Of a stretch of DNA of 64,000 nt, positions 34,563 to 46,405 are shown piece by piece; position 1 is the first letter of the stretch, and every line of letters starts with the position of its first letter. The position numbers were made by a program, and so were the translations under genes. The DNA is taken from the NCBI GenBank assembly GCA_964059195.1, contig CAXKWD010000007.1, forward strand, positions 26,919,023 through 26,983,022, given 5' to 3'. Origin of the DNA: Ectobius pallidus (Eukaryota; Arthropoda; Insecta; Blattodea; Ectobiidae). The notes beneath the pieces are model-generated. The model worked only from the letters and a program-made list of their open reading frames with translations, had not been told where the DNA came from and did no database searches.

Positions 34563-34970
34563 TTGTCGTTTTCAGTGACAGAAAATATGGCAGCACAGGA
34601 TAAGTTTCCAGTTATGTACAGAAATGAATGTGTTAAAAATGATTTGTGTTACATTGAATCAAATTTTTGTAATATAACAAAAATAATTCAGAAACTACAA
34701 AATAATAATCTGACATTACCTGGAAATATTGACATTGTGAAAAACATGATTCATGAACTCAAATGTATTCGTGGACATTTAGCCGATATTATCAAATGTA
34801 AAGTGGACAATGTGTTTTCAAGAAATCCAGGCATTGAAGAAATGTGTAAAATCAGTGCAATCTTAAGTAGCTCGTCAAATGTAAAACTAGAATCAGTTAA
34901 TTTTAAACACGCGCCAATCACTTCATGTGCAGTAGAACGAAGCTTCAGCTAATACAAATCACTTTTGAAA
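34563..34970 (+). pseudogene. hAT transposase C-terminal fragment
   Basis: A readable 129-residue frame ends FKHAPITSCAVERSFS, then a stop, then YKSLLKI. This corresponds to the hAT dimerisation motif (family form: YAPITSCDVERSFSxYK). The upstream catalytic region is missing. Remains of the outer element's gene, opposite in orientation to the zinc finger of the inner element. Confidence 0.65.
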
Positions 34971-35486
34971 ATTTAAAACAACATTTTGTGGCATACTGTT
35001 ATGGTAGCAGAAATAATCAATGAATGAATACAAATAAAGTAAGTGATCTGAAAAAAAAATGAATAATTTAATTTATGAATCCAGTATTTGTAATGCATTT
35101 TTATAGGTTCTAAAAGTAACAACATGTATTGTTCTCCAAAGCAAAGAACTTCCCTGTGAGGAATGCAAGGAATGTGACCGTTGCGCGCGCAAGCACGCCG
35201 GCGACCAATAAGAATCTGCCTAGCCACCTGTGATGGTACCCCTCACCTCCTCCTTCTCCACCGGAGCAATATATCGCTTCTTGCCCCTCTAATCAGCAGT
35301 GCACCCCGCAGGGAAGTACTCTGCTTTGGACTACAGTAGTGTCTAGTGGTTAAATTTGTTTTGATGTCCATATTTTGATATTTTTAGTACATATATATAT
35401 GTACATATTTTGACATTTTTAAGTACATATATATGTACATATTTTGACATTTTTTAGTACATATAAATCCTAGCCCTGCTTATATG

Positions 35487-36475
35487 TATGTATGTGGGAA
35501 TGTATGTTCCCTATACAAATCTACATTTCTTGACCAATTTGCACAAAATTTTGCACACATACCCAGTTAAGCCCGGGAAGTAATGCGGTGAACACTAAAA
35601 TTCAAACAAACCACTCCTTCCCTTGAAAATTTATATAATTTCTGAAAAATGAAGTGCAATTTGGTTATCATAACAGTGTATTGTTTACGGTGTTCACATA
35701 GGGCTTTTGGAACTACATAATACTGGGCTTTAACAAAATCTGATACTACCGATGTAATTAATACATTTGTGAAAATAATTCTTTAAGAATGAAATCCAAG
35801 AAAATAAAGCACGATGTGAAGCAGTCACATAACTTTCTCTACCCTCGACATGGAAAATATCATTTTCGGACTTCACATTTTGATGTAGAATAAGGGGTCG
35901 TATTGCAGGTACAGCTTAAGTGTGTGCCAGTGAGTATGCTATATCAGCAGTCGGTAAAAAAATCCTATCCACTGATACGTCACTCATAGCTGTAGGATGT
36001 TTATCATAGGCCCTAAACATCTACAAGAAGACAAAATAGGGTGGAACACTTTCAGTCCTATGCCCGCAGTATATTATGTGCCAGGTTTTGGGAGAGGAAA
36101 GTATGAAAGTACATTTTCTTTTAATTTAAGCTTCAAAACGGTTGTATGGTAACATGAGAGTGAGGAATAAACATTTCCATAAAGACAATACAATCTTATG
36201 TAATCGGAATTTATGTTTCTTCTTATATCAACCCCTCCCAGGCATGGTGTGTAGAAGCAACGGAATGCAACATTCGACATCCTCTGTGAGCCATAAAAAG
36301 CTATAAGTAGCGTTTTCTGAGGGAATAGTTTGAGTGTGATAAGTCGTTCTTCCTCATTTCAAGTTCTACATACATATTATGCAAGGCCCTAGAGTTTGAA
36401 AATCGAAAGTCCTTCATAAGTTAATTTCAAATTACAAAATAAAAACCCGGACGACGCCGGGCCTTTTAAGCTAGT
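35487..36475 (+). mobile_element. Helitron-like element, copy 2, with 3' hairpin and CTAG
   Basis: Pairs with 2480-3480. The 3' end has a hairpin CCCGG-acgacg-CCGGG (36446-36461), then 9 bases, then CTAG (36471-36474) followed by T. This is the expected Helitron terminus (hairpin, CTRR, insertion 5' of T). No Rep/helicase gene is visible, so it is non-autonomous. The 5' end is approximate. Confidence 0.6.
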
Positions 36476-36814
36476 CATTATATAAAGATAATAACCTGAT
36501 CAAGTTAATCTTTTCACGGCTACTGACATACATATGCGTTGCTGCAAAAATTGCTTAGAAGCAATGATATAATGTTAAAAGATTATTTTAAAAAATGAAA
36601 ATAAATTATCCTTGTGTAAAAATTGTCATTATTGGAAACCATTATTGTTACTGAAGTTTTCCAAGTTCATTTCAAACTTATAACCCATTGATGATTTTAG
36701 TTGATGGATGCTTATATATTAATACAGGGTGCAGCATTTATCGTTCCCCGTTTTCAAAACCATGTAACACATTTATTTAACAAAGAAATATGCTACATTG
36801 AACATTTTTAAATG

Positions 36815-37770
36815 TCTTACAGTCTTGGATTTGCAATTCTGGTCTTACTTTTTGAATATGATGTCCTTGAGATGCCCTCTATTAACTTCAACACATTGCT
36901 GCAATCTCCCTCATACACTGGCCATTATGCGATGTGTGGTGTCTTGCGTAACATTTACAATTTCCTGCTGAATTTTATTTTTATGATTGTTAATCAGGGT
37001 GTCCACTGGTCGGGAAAATCCGGGAATCCGGGAAAAGGCCGGGAATTTCGTATGGTCGGGAAAATCCGGGAAAAGTCAATGAATTTGTTAAAATATCCGG
37101 GAAAATTCGAAAAATTGCAAAGTGTGATCAAAAAGACTTCTAGACAATAATAGGCCTATATGAAAGTATATTTAATTTATTTTATTGTTCCTAATTTTTG
37201 TGTCTGTTATAGCCTAAGTAATTATTGTTTGCAATTACTTTTGTTACTAAAAGTTTTTCTTATTTAAAGTATGTATAATCCTATAATTTTTCTTACACAG
37301 TTATTAGAAAGTGCTTCATATTTTGGTCAGGAATTCTGAAATGATCAATGAAAATCAGGGAATAAGCCGGGAATTTCTTCAGCATTACTTGGTGGACACC
37401 CTGGTTAATGTAAGGGAGGGCATGAGCAAAAACTTTAGACTTCAGATAGCCCACAGAAAGAAATTTAATGCAGTAAGGTCGGGAAATTTGGAGGGCCATT
37501 AGATATCACCAAACCTGGAAAGAATTCGGCTGGGGAAAGCAGTATGAAGCATGTCCATTCAAAGATGTGCAGTATGTGCTGCAGCACCATCCTGTTGAAA
37601 CCACAATCTTTCAGTATCCCAGTTACGATGTGTCAACTCTGGTAGGAAGAAAGATTGCAGCATGTGATTGTAACATTCAGAGTTGACAGTCACCGAAGCA
37701 CCATTATCGCTCTCAAAGAAATAAGGACCAATAATACCCTGTGCTGCAATGGTACACCACGGCCTTAGGA
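36815..37770 (-). pseudogene. Mariner-family transposase remnant
   Basis: On the minus strand, from high to low coordinates: WCTIAAQGIIGPYFFESD at about 37745, LWFQQDGAAAHTA near 37585, a degraded third-aspartate region (WPxxxPDLTALxFFLW) at about 37490, then the nested MITE, then VTQDTTHRIMASV, a stop, and GHLKDIIFKK near 36830. It resembles the intact transposase at 48068-49180 in these motifs. Inactive. Confidence 0.7.
36995..37403. mobile_element. MITE nested in the mariner remnant
   Basis: TIRs CAGGGTGTCCACTGG at the left and TTGGTGGACACCCTG at the right, with repeated 'ccgggaatttc'/'cgggaaaatccggg' motifs at both ends. A 6-base direct repeat GTTAAT flanks it (36989-36994 and 37404-37409). 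It sits within the transposase coding region. Confidence 0.8.
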
Positions 37771-37810
37771 CTGTGAAGTGGCTGCTCGTGGATTATGTGT
37801 GGATTTGCAG

Positions 37811-37930
37811 GAAATTACAAATGTTACGCAAGACTCCACACATCACCTAATGGCCAGTGTACAAGGGAGATTGCAGCAATGTGTCGAAGTTAATGGAGGG
37901 CATCTCAAGGACATCATATTTAAAAAGTAA
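37811..37930 (+). pseudogene. Inverted second copy of the mariner C-terminal coding end
   Basis: Plus-strand frame EITNVTQDSTHHLMASVQG... ending IIFKK and TAA. It matches the minus-strand C terminus near 36830-36970 but lacks that copy's internal stop. It marks the right arm of the palindrome. Confidence 0.7.
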
Positions 37931-38525
37931 GACCAGAATTGCAAATCCAAGACTGTAAGACATTTAAAAATGTTCAATGTAGCTTATTTCTTTGTTAAAT
38001 AAATGTGTTACACGGTCACGATAAATGCCGTACCCTGAATATGATTTCAGCTCTGAAAGAGTTAAGAGAAAAAATAAAAACAAGTGTAGTCCATGACATT
38101 AAACAAAATTAATTAATCTCATTATGAAACCAACAAGAATCAAATGACAAAAGTGAGTTATTGTACCTGGCAACAAAGAAACATATCGGTAAGTTACTGC
38201 TGTTCACGTGATCAATTCATTCTACCCATAAATCATCTAGCATAAATTAACAACAATGCTGCCAACCCCAGGAAACAAAAACTGCCATATAATAAGTTCC
38301 CAGGTTTTACTAAAATAAATTTCCTTTTACTAATCCCATTGCTATGCGGGTGCCCACAGCTGTACTGTTAACCCATATCACTTATGCTATGTTTGTAGTT
38401 ACTTGCTTGTTTTTCCTTACTTCTGTTTTTGTGTGTTTCAGCATAACATTGACATTATAATTTTGATTTGGTGTTTTGAGTGGATTTTGTTTCCTTGTCT
38501 TGCTGCTCTTAATGTCACGTCAAAG

Positions 38526-38621
38526 CTACTCAGAATATACCCCAGTTCCAACCTTTGAGCTTGAAGAGTATCTCAGCATGTTCAGTGAACGTCGGCCTTT
38601 CCCTGTCATGGAAGATCGAAT
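38526..38621 (+). CDS. Candidate second coding exon
   Basis: A pyrimidine-rich tract (38482-38510) and the first AG after it (38524-38525) precede a 96-base exon reading YSEYTPVPTFELEEYLSMF then SERRPFPVMEDR. It ends before GTATGT. Both phases are 2, so it joins in frame to 14650-14693 upstream and 45924-45998 downstream. The sequence looks protein-coding (no stops, mixed residues), but I do not recognise the family. An ATG at 38512 could also start translation locally. Confidence 0.45.
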
Positions 38622-39920
38622 GTATGTTATTTTATTTTCTCAGTTTTGTGTGCTTTTTAATTTTTGTTTTATTAGTTTACAGTAGTTTTATTATTTTAGT
38701 TTTTAATATTTACAGTATTCTCCCTGGGCATTAGGCCTACTGTCTTTGGAATAATGTGAAATAGTACATTGTACACGAAATTTTAGAAAGATTTTCAGTG
38801 TTGCAAACATTTCTTAAAGTACATTACTATACTTACATCAAAAAAGCGAGTGTAGAATAAAGAACATCATAGACCAAAATTTCCACACCTACTTAATTAT
38901 ATTCAGTGAAAGAGCCATATGTGACACATGATTGACATATTAGTCTTGAGGGCGATTGAACTTTTCAAAAAAGGATTACCAGTTACAGATGAGAAGAACA
39001 TTATTAATGGCTGTAGGAGTCAGTGTGTTAACTGCATTCATCTCAATTGCAAGCCCTACACACTAGTTCTTTACCACACTCCTGGGAGCGTACAGGCAGT
39101 ATCGGGGGGGAAAGAGCTTGCAGGCAATCACGCGCGGTGAACAAATGCAGCCCAAAATGCATGCACGTTCTTCCTTGCATGATAGAGTGTCAACAAAAGA
39201 GTACATGCGGAAGATTGTGCATGTAATTGCCAAACACGTGCGAATTCTCTCTCAAAAGAACGGCGCGTGGAGTGTATAAATTTTGTACATGCCAGCTAAG
39301 AGCGTGCAATATTGTTTAAAGTTCAGTACAGAGGAGTTGATGTGCTCTTGGAAAGTGTTGTTTGTTTGTCTTCTGCCTTTACATACACAGACACTTCCAG
39401 GTGAAAGAGTGCAGCGTTGCACGAATGACGTACCACGCGGTTTCATTTGTCTATTGCCTTCACAAGCACATGTTTTCACGAGCATTTGAGTGCGCACCTG
39501 CCTAAACCCAAGCGATAAAGCTTATGTTTAAGGGTAGCTAATGTGCTATCTGTCAGTGAAGTCAATAGTAGCGTTCAGCCGTTGGCCTTGAACCATGGAG
39601 TTAAGATTATATTAAATCAAATCACTAAAATCTTCTTATTTTTAACAAATTTTGTATGAGAAGTAAAACATTTCTTTTTATAGACAGCAAAAATTACTTT
39701 ACATTTTGTTGGGAATTTATGTTTTTCTAATTTTATAATAGGCCTATAACTTAAATAGAAGTATATTTATGAAACAGGAAAGGGAACGTTGTATTCAGGC
39801 ATGAAATTCAGTTAAGATATTTACACATCCTGTCAGAACCTGGTATTGGTACACACATACCAAGTGTTCATTTTTCTTGCGAGACCTTTGGCTTCAGGTG
39901 ACTCACATTCTTTATTTAAT
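38622..39920 (+). other. Intron sequence with a CpG-richer patch
   Basis: 39090-39500 is richer in CpG and in GTGC/GCATGC words than its surroundings and contains TATAAAT at about 39278. It could be a promoter or an unrecognised repeat. No supported gene. Confidence 0.3.
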
Positions 39921-39928
39921 GTGGGGCC

Positions 39929-40591
39929 CAGTGGCGCCAACTTATATGGGCCCATGGGGCTCAAGCCCACCGTGTATATTTTTATCTTAATTATTTATTG
40001 CTATTACTAAAAATCGTGTTTTATTGTTGAATACAGCGAAAATGAAGTTTTTGTTGATTTAGGCTTATACGGTGTTCTTTTATTGCAATTCCTTCATGTT
40101 CGTTTGAAACCGTTGGTGACTGGTTAAAAAGAAGAAAGTCTATGGAACGGAAATGTAGAAAGAATATATTAACTGTAAGAAAGATTTGTTAAATCAGCAA
40201 GGGACAATAAACCTGCGGGAAAAGGGAGCTCATTTTTCACTACTGAAAAATCCCCGACCCGGCCGGGAATCGAACCCGGGCTGCCCAGGTGGCTGGCAGT
40301 CACGCTACCAATTCACCCATGGCGGCAGACAGTTACCAGTATCTAAAATCCAAAATTAAAAAAGTTCATATATTGTAATATAGGCCTAATGTTCAAAGAA
40401 TTTCTGTTAACACTACATAACACTTTCTTGGCAGTTGAATTACAGTGTAATTTCTTGTACAGTTTTCTGTATTTATCTGTAGTAATGTCAATATTATATA
40501 CGTCCATTTCGGTAAGCAATAAAGGGGTGGGAGTATGAAAATTTAAAAATCTTTGAGCCCACCCAAAGTTTTTCAAAAGTTGGCACCACTG
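39929..40591. mobile_element. hAT MITE, 663 bp
   Basis: TIRs CAGTGGCGCCAACTT at the left and AAGTTGGCACCACTG at the right. The 8-base flanks GTGGGGCC and GTGGTGCC (39921-39928, 40592-40599) differ at one position. The interior carries a tRNA-like fragment at 40251-40328. Confidence 0.8.
40251..40328 (-). repeat. tRNA-derived SINE head
   Basis: Minus strand: box A-like ATGGGTGAATTGGTAGCG, then box B GGTTCGATTCC in a CCGGG/CCCGG T stem. The anticodon arm has a 9-base loop, so it is not a functional tRNA. It is followed by 'gggatttttcagtagtg', like other SINEs here. Confidence 0.55.
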
Positions 40592-40599
40592 GTGGTGCC

Positions 40600-41336
40600 T
40601 ACATTGTAAATTTTGTTCATTTCTCTCTTGGCCAACTTAAGAAGAAAGCTTGTTACACAAATATATACTGTTGAATATCGATCATAATTTATTATTTCAT
40701 GATATTTTTAGCCTAATTATTTTATATTTGTGGTAAGGATTCTGTAAAGTCTGTTGGATGTTTGAATTGTGTATAAGACCAATCGTATTGAACTGCATTT
40801 CCTCTTTACTGCAACCAGTGTCAACTGAGAAGGGAAAGGCAAAAAAAGAAAAATTTCTGATTTCACCCTAACTCTCCTTTAGACAATGTTTGGATTCCAT
40901 CCGCAAGAAAGGGCTATTATGTATATGCAGCTATGGGACTGCCAAAGAACTTATCTTATTTGGTATTAATATTCAACCCTTCTTAGGTAGTATTGTTGAA
41001 CACACTTAACTTTGACTAATAATACAATGTTAATCTCTAAACTTTCTCCATTACTTCTACATTTAGTGGAGGACAATATGTGGCAATATAAAAATGAAGT
41101 AATGTAAATCTACAACATTTAAAAAATAGACCATATTCAGCTTGTAATCCCTGTGGCTGAATAAAGAATTGAATTGAAGTATTTGGAAATTTCACATTTT
41201 GCTGGCACGAGAGCTGCAGAATGCCAACTTCTGGGAAGTGTTGGAGTTATTCCTAGTCGAACATGATTTGCACACATAGGCAGGGTCACCATATTTCATA
41301 CAGTTAACTAAATGAAGAAATGAAGATATGCGTAAA

Positions 41337-41367
<31 letters not shown>

Positions 41368-41816
41368 AAAGCGTTAGAAATTCAGATATTTTAATTGTTA
41401 AGAGCACATCATCAGGATGTAGGATGCATATGTGGATGGATGTATGGTTGGATGATATTCTGTTTACTTCACGCTCTGAATATTAGGGCATTTGGGTGAA
41501 GATTTCTGTACCAACTAATGTAGTTTCTCTTATTTTTCTATAAAGGACAGAGGTAAAGGTAGTATTTGGAGATCAAAGGACTGAAGAATTTAGCCCATAA
41601 CCTCTAATTTAGCCTGTAAACCTATGCTACAAGACCTTTGGTTTATAGCCTTCGGGCCATAAATTTTGACAAACTGAAAAATCTATTAAGAAGCCTATAA
41701 ATCTATTTCACAATGAATGCTCATTATCCACCAGCTGGAAAAAGTGGTTCTACAATGTCTCCCATCTGAAGCCTGCATAAACCATCAGCAACCACCATTA
41801 AACGTCTCTATATTTT
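40600..41816 (+). other. Intron sequence; possible LINE tail
   Basis: 'Ctgaataaagaattgaattgaag' at about 41157 looks like a non-LTR retroposon 3' end. A poly-A/TAA run lies at 41339-41370. No gene recognised. Confidence 0.3.
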
Positions 41817-42273
41817 CTTAAGAGCTGATGGTCAACTTATATGCACTTTAAGCTCCACTTAGGTCACATTCTTTCATGGACTAGTTTCGGGGAAACAACT
41901 CATCCCCATCCTCGGCTGTTGGTCGACTGGTATCCGCACGGCAGTGGCTAGAAGTTCCCATCTGTGTCTGTGTTGTGGTTCTATCTTTCTTCCTGTTCGC
42001 CATTTTGATAATGTCATCCACAGGGGGAATTTCAAAATTCATCACCGAGGCTTTATTCTTCAGTATGAAGATTTTCTCCCAGGTGTTGAGTTCTTGTGGT
42101 CTCGTTGCATGTTTTAATAATTTAACGTCTTTCTTGGTGTGGTGGTCACAGGTCCATGAGTGGTGAGCTATTGCTGATTTGTGCGGATCAGTTGTTTCCC
42201 CGAAACTAGTCCATGAAAGAATGTGACATAAGTGGAGCTTAAAGTGTATATAAGTTGACCATCAGCTCTTAAG
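41817..42273 (-). mobile_element. Penelope-like element remnant with inverted arms
   Basis: Arms 41817-41904 and 42186-42273 are inverted copies (about 88 bp). Between them, on the minus strand, is an endonuclease fragment. In the left arm region the minus strand carries CCGAGGA, a stem GGGGA...TCCCC, and GAAAC, resembling a hammerhead ribozyme core, a structure known in the terminal repeats of Penelope-like retroelements. Confidence 0.65.
41882..42187 (-). pseudogene. Penelope-like GIY-YIG endonuclease C-terminal fragment
   Basis: The minus-strand frame reads SAIAHHSWTCDHHTKKDVKL and then HATRPQELNTWEKIFILKNK, matching the conserved pattern of the C-terminal part of Penelope-type GIY-YIG domains (AxHxxxxxHxxxxxxxKLL ... 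E..YI..N). It stops at 41882-41884. The catalytic GIY and YIG motifs and the reverse transcriptase are absent. Confidence 0.65.
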
Positions 42274-42489
42274 ATTAGTTTCACTGTTTATATCACTTCC
42301 CGCGTTTATTGTTTAATTACCTCTCTATATTTGCTTACTTTTTAAGCAAATTTACCTGGATGAGTTTTTCAGGACAGAAAATAAGGCCATATCTGGGGAA
42401 AAGAGGACTTTGGTAACCCTGGGTATTGAAAAAAAAAATAGGCCAATATGGTCATGAAACATCAAAATAATGTGCTACAAAATATTAGA

Positions 42490-43130
42490 ATAGCCGATAA
42501 AACTTTTGAACTAGTGGAGAAATTCAGGTATCTGTGAGCGATAATTAATTAGGGCCTACAGATACAAATAATGTTAAGGCAGAAGTTAAGTTTCGACTAA
42601 AATCAGGAAATGCTTGTTTTTATGCAATTCAGAAAGTCTTATCTTCTCGTCTTCTGTCCAGAAATTTATAAGTAAACACTCATGAGATAGTTATCCTGGC
42701 GGTTGTATTATATGGATGTGAGATATGGCCCCTTAATCTACTGGAAGAACATAATCTGAGAGTGTTCAAAAACAGAGTGCTTAGGAAAATATTCAGCCCT
42801 AAGAGAGATGAAAACAGAAATTGGTCAAAACTAATTAATGACGAGACCGAATAAAATAAGGATAATTAAATCGTGGAGAATGAAATAGGGTGAACATGTT
42901 GTAAGCAATGGTGGAGGAAAGACATAGGCCTGTCTCAAAAATATTGACTGGGAGACCCAAAGGGAAGAGACCACTTGGAAGACCTAGGTATAGGTGGAGG
43001 ACAATATTAGAATAGATTTAAGGAAAGGTAGCATTTGCGGGGGATGAGTGGATGGAGTTAGCTCAGAATAGGGTTGATTGGCAGGCTCATGTAAGTGTGG
43101 AAATAAACCTCCGGGTTCCATAAAATAGAT
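42490..43130 (+). pseudogene. LINE reverse transcriptase C-terminal remnant
   Basis: Broken frames read LVEKFRYL near 42510, YGCEIWPLNLLEEHNLRVFK at about 42713, NRVLRKIFSPKRDENRNW, then RPLGRPRYRWRTILE and DEWMELAQNRVDWQAHV near 42990-43090, and INLRVP. This is the well-known C-terminal end of an insect non-LTR retrotransposon protein. Several stops; 5'-truncated. Confidence 0.75.
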
Positions 43131-45923
43131 AACATTCCTTTAGCTTGCTTAGGAATTGTCTCTTGTCATTGAGTAAGTAAAGGTGTAAGTAGGCTTTATT
43201 AATCCCCTCTCTAAGCTGGAAGATTGTATCCCCCATGTTGGGGAGGCATATGTTCAGAACAAGGAGATGCCAATGATGGGGTTATGTTCGATAGGAACAA
43301 AATGTAAGGGATCCTCAGGTCGGAACGAGAGGAACAAATACAAGGGAAAATGATAAATAAAATCTCTTGTAGAGGAGGACCAGCCTGTTGTTAATATACA
43401 GGCACTCAGGGAGAGCAAGAAGGACTTATACGCAAGTTGCTGGGAACATAGGTCCACAGATGCAATATTGGAGCAAAACCTTATACATGTAAATTTAACT
43501 ATGCACATTTATTCACACGAGATATGTTGGTTAGAGGAATGAAATAAATACATACGAGCTGAAATATGATTGCATAACTTGCAATAACCAATGTACTGAG
43601 ATTTGGCGCGAATTGTGGCCACGTGGATGTAAATGTTCTGAATTTACAACAGAGATGATTCTTATATCAAAACACTTGGAATAATTACTGTATTCCGATG
43701 TAGTATGAATTAACACTGAAATAGTAATAAACTTAGTTGCACTGCAATATTACTTCGCTGTGATCACTGTTGCACAACGCACCGTAATATTACTAACTAG
43801 CTAAGGCGACGGATCAACCTAGCTGTGAAAACTGTAATTATTCGGAAATAATTAAGTAACCACGACAAAACTTGTAACTTGAAGTTTTGTGTGTTAATTT
43901 CTCGGTTTAAGAGCAAAAGCCACTGCGGCTATTGTCTAGGAAAGGTGCAAAACTGGAGAAGCGATTCACACAACTGGCTCATGTGAATGCTGGAATCTGA
44001 CTAACTTGGAATGACGCCGCGTCCCTTCATGAGGGAACTAAAACTATGCACCTGCCGGATGGCTTGCCGGAGAAAAGGCGCTGAAAATGTATCACTCCGC
44101 CTCATCCTGCTGTTTCAGGGCGCGAATTGATATAGCGGAGCGTTTGAACAGAAAGACTAACTAGACATGAATAAAAATGCTAGCAAAACCTGTAGCTTGC
44201 GCTAACACCCCATGAAATTGACTATGACAATTACTGTATAGATTTATTTTAACTTCACTACCAGGCTTTCTCCTTCATAATTGTGAGCTTTTCTCACTGG
44301 TTCATTCTCTACTGAGTAATGAAAATGATGTTGTGTGTTAATTCACAATCTGTGGGATTATAAATTTGCAATTTGTGTAAAATATTAAGCTTAAAATGAT
44401 AGACTGAGGCCATCCCAGTGAATGCATGAAACCAGTATTTTGCTATGAGCCATTTGAAGTTCCTTCAAAGGCTACATGTGACTCATGGCTGTATATTTGG
44501 TACCTTTGATTTCAACTGTCGTTATGTGTCACCTATGGTGCAAATATTGAAAATTAATATATATATATATAATTTATTTTATTCTAACTTTTTTTTTTTA
44601 ATTAATTGAAACAATTTTCTTCAATAAAGGTTTGTAGCCCAGAGAATCATGTGCAAAAAGATATAATTCTTGATTCTGAATTTACTTTAGTTTTAAAAGT
44701 GAAAATGCATAGGGAGAGTACTGACTTTAATTTCATACGATATCAGAGGGTATGTTTCAGTTAAAATGTACATATTGAAACCATTTAATCTGTCAATTTC
44801 AATTTAAAAAGATGGATGTGTAATAGAGATTAGATGACCTCAATTTATGCTGGGACTATAATTTGAGTGTTAATACTGCAAGCGGTTTAAAGGTCCCAGA
44901 ACTTAGATTGGCCGACTAGCAGTCCTAACTCCATGCAATATCCTTCCACAGATTTGTAGAGCTCAGTCTCTTCACTTCAATAACAGAATTTTGTACACAC
45001 ATTAAAATCTGCTGGAAATGCTGTTGGCCTGTAGGAGTTTTGTTACCATGTCATTCATCCACACAAATTTCTGTACATGTATGTCTTGAAAACGATAGTA
45101 GACAATGCAATGAATATTTCACCATTGTACAACGTTACTCCACTATTTGGTAAAAGCTCTGCACAGCACAGCTGTCCTATTCTGAAGAAATCCAGCTCGC
45201 AAACTGAGTATATGTACTGCTTAGCAAGTGCCAGTAATTGCATGGTATTAGATCTGCTATTTAGGCGATAGAAATATTAGACTTTTTAAACTGCTGTAAT
45301 GTACTAACATTATTTTATAAAGGGAGGTAATAATGAAATTTAAATTAGGTGTGTTTATATGAAATAAATATTTTTAAAATAATACTTAATACTTTAATAA
45401 AGTAGCAAATGAAACTGTAGAATACTTTAATAAAGTAGCAAATGAAAGTGTAGAATAGCTACTTGATGGTAACAGTTTATGCATCAAAATTTGCACATTC
45501 TAGATTTGACACACCTTAATTTGTTTTGAGCAGTTTTTAAAGAGTTTCAGCTGTAATGTTCTTGCATGGGAGCATATTTCATTAGAGCTTTTAACTCGTG
45601 CAAGCATACCAATATAAAATCAAATTATAAATTCTGGTATGATGTAAACATAATTTTCATTTGTATTAGGAAGAGTGACAATAGGTAAGTGAATGATAAG
45701 TTCGGGCTGTGAGTAAAATTTATAAGCTCTACATCTTTATACCAGTAAAAAAATGTGCAAGAAAACTCTGCTTAAAGGAATATTATTACTTCTTTGATTT
45801 ATGTCAGTAACAGTTATGCTAAAATGAAGTATTAAAATAACTTCACTTGTAAGTTACTGTTTTAACTACTTTTTTTAACCGCTTACTGTATGTTTTAACT
45901 ACCTGTTTTTTTTCTTATCACAG
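43131..45923 (+). other. Long intron stretch, no supported gene
   Basis: 43560-44200 is less AT-rich and may be part of an unrecognised LTR or MITE. 45413-45450 contains a short tandem repeat ('actttaataaagtagcaaatga' type, two copies). Open frames here have no recognisable similarity. Confidence 0.3.
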
Positions 45924-45998
45924 TCCACAGTTACAAGTGTCTCACTCATATGATCCGCATGAAAATTTGCATGTGAATGTGAATATTGTGGGTGAAAT
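45924..45998 (+). CDS. Candidate third coding exon
   Basis: A strong acceptor (TTTTTTTTCTTATCACAG) precedes a 75-base exon reading PQLQVSHSYDPHENLHVNVN then IVGE, and GTGAGT follows. Entry and exit phases are both 2, matching the neighbouring candidate exons. Function unknown. Confidence 0.5.
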
Positions 45999-46405
45999 GT
46001 GAGTACTGCAGGAATAACACTCCATCCAATAGGCTTTTGTATTGCCATACCGTATTTACCACTGTAGTAGTGCCATAAAAATAATTTGAATTTCAGGATA
46101 TGTTTGTAGATTTTCCGTTTTGCACTAGTTTATCCTTATTCCTCAAGAGCAATATTTAATTTCCTATTCGATTTTACAAGGGAACTTTATGAACTTTTTT
46201 TTTTATTAGATAAAATGTAGTTATCATTGGATTCTAATGGAATGCTTATCTCTAAATCACTCAGGGACAAAAAGAAAAACTGACACTTTAATTTTATGTC
46301 TTAAGTCTGTTTTAAATGAATGGAAAAACCTTTGCTGTTGAGAATAACATTACGCTTTGAACAAAGCATTATATCAACAGGTAAAAGTGTTGCCTTTATT
46401 AAAAA

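Larger units (their letters stand above)
32949..35478. mobile_element. hAT element (outer), 2530 bp
   Basis: TIRs CAGGGCTAGGATTTATATGT at the left and ACATATAAATCCTAGCCCTG at the right, with perfect 8-bp TSDs CTTATATG at 32941-32948 and 35479-35486. Subterminal 'tacatattttgacattttt' repeats lie near the right end. It contains a hAT C-terminal fragment (34563-34970) and is interrupted by another hAT element (32975-34342). Confidence 0.9.
36725..38037. mobile_element. Mariner-family element converted to a palindrome
   Basis: Ends are CAGGGTGCAGCATTTATCG at the left and CGATAAATGCCGTACCCTG at the right. The terminal about 260 bases (36725-36985) are an inverted copy of 37800-38037, including the C-terminal coding end of the transposase on both sides. 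The middle holds the catalytic region on the minus strand. So the 5' end has been replaced by an inverted copy of the 3' end. A MITE at 36995-37403 is nested inside. Flanking TA is clear only at the left. Confidence 0.75.
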
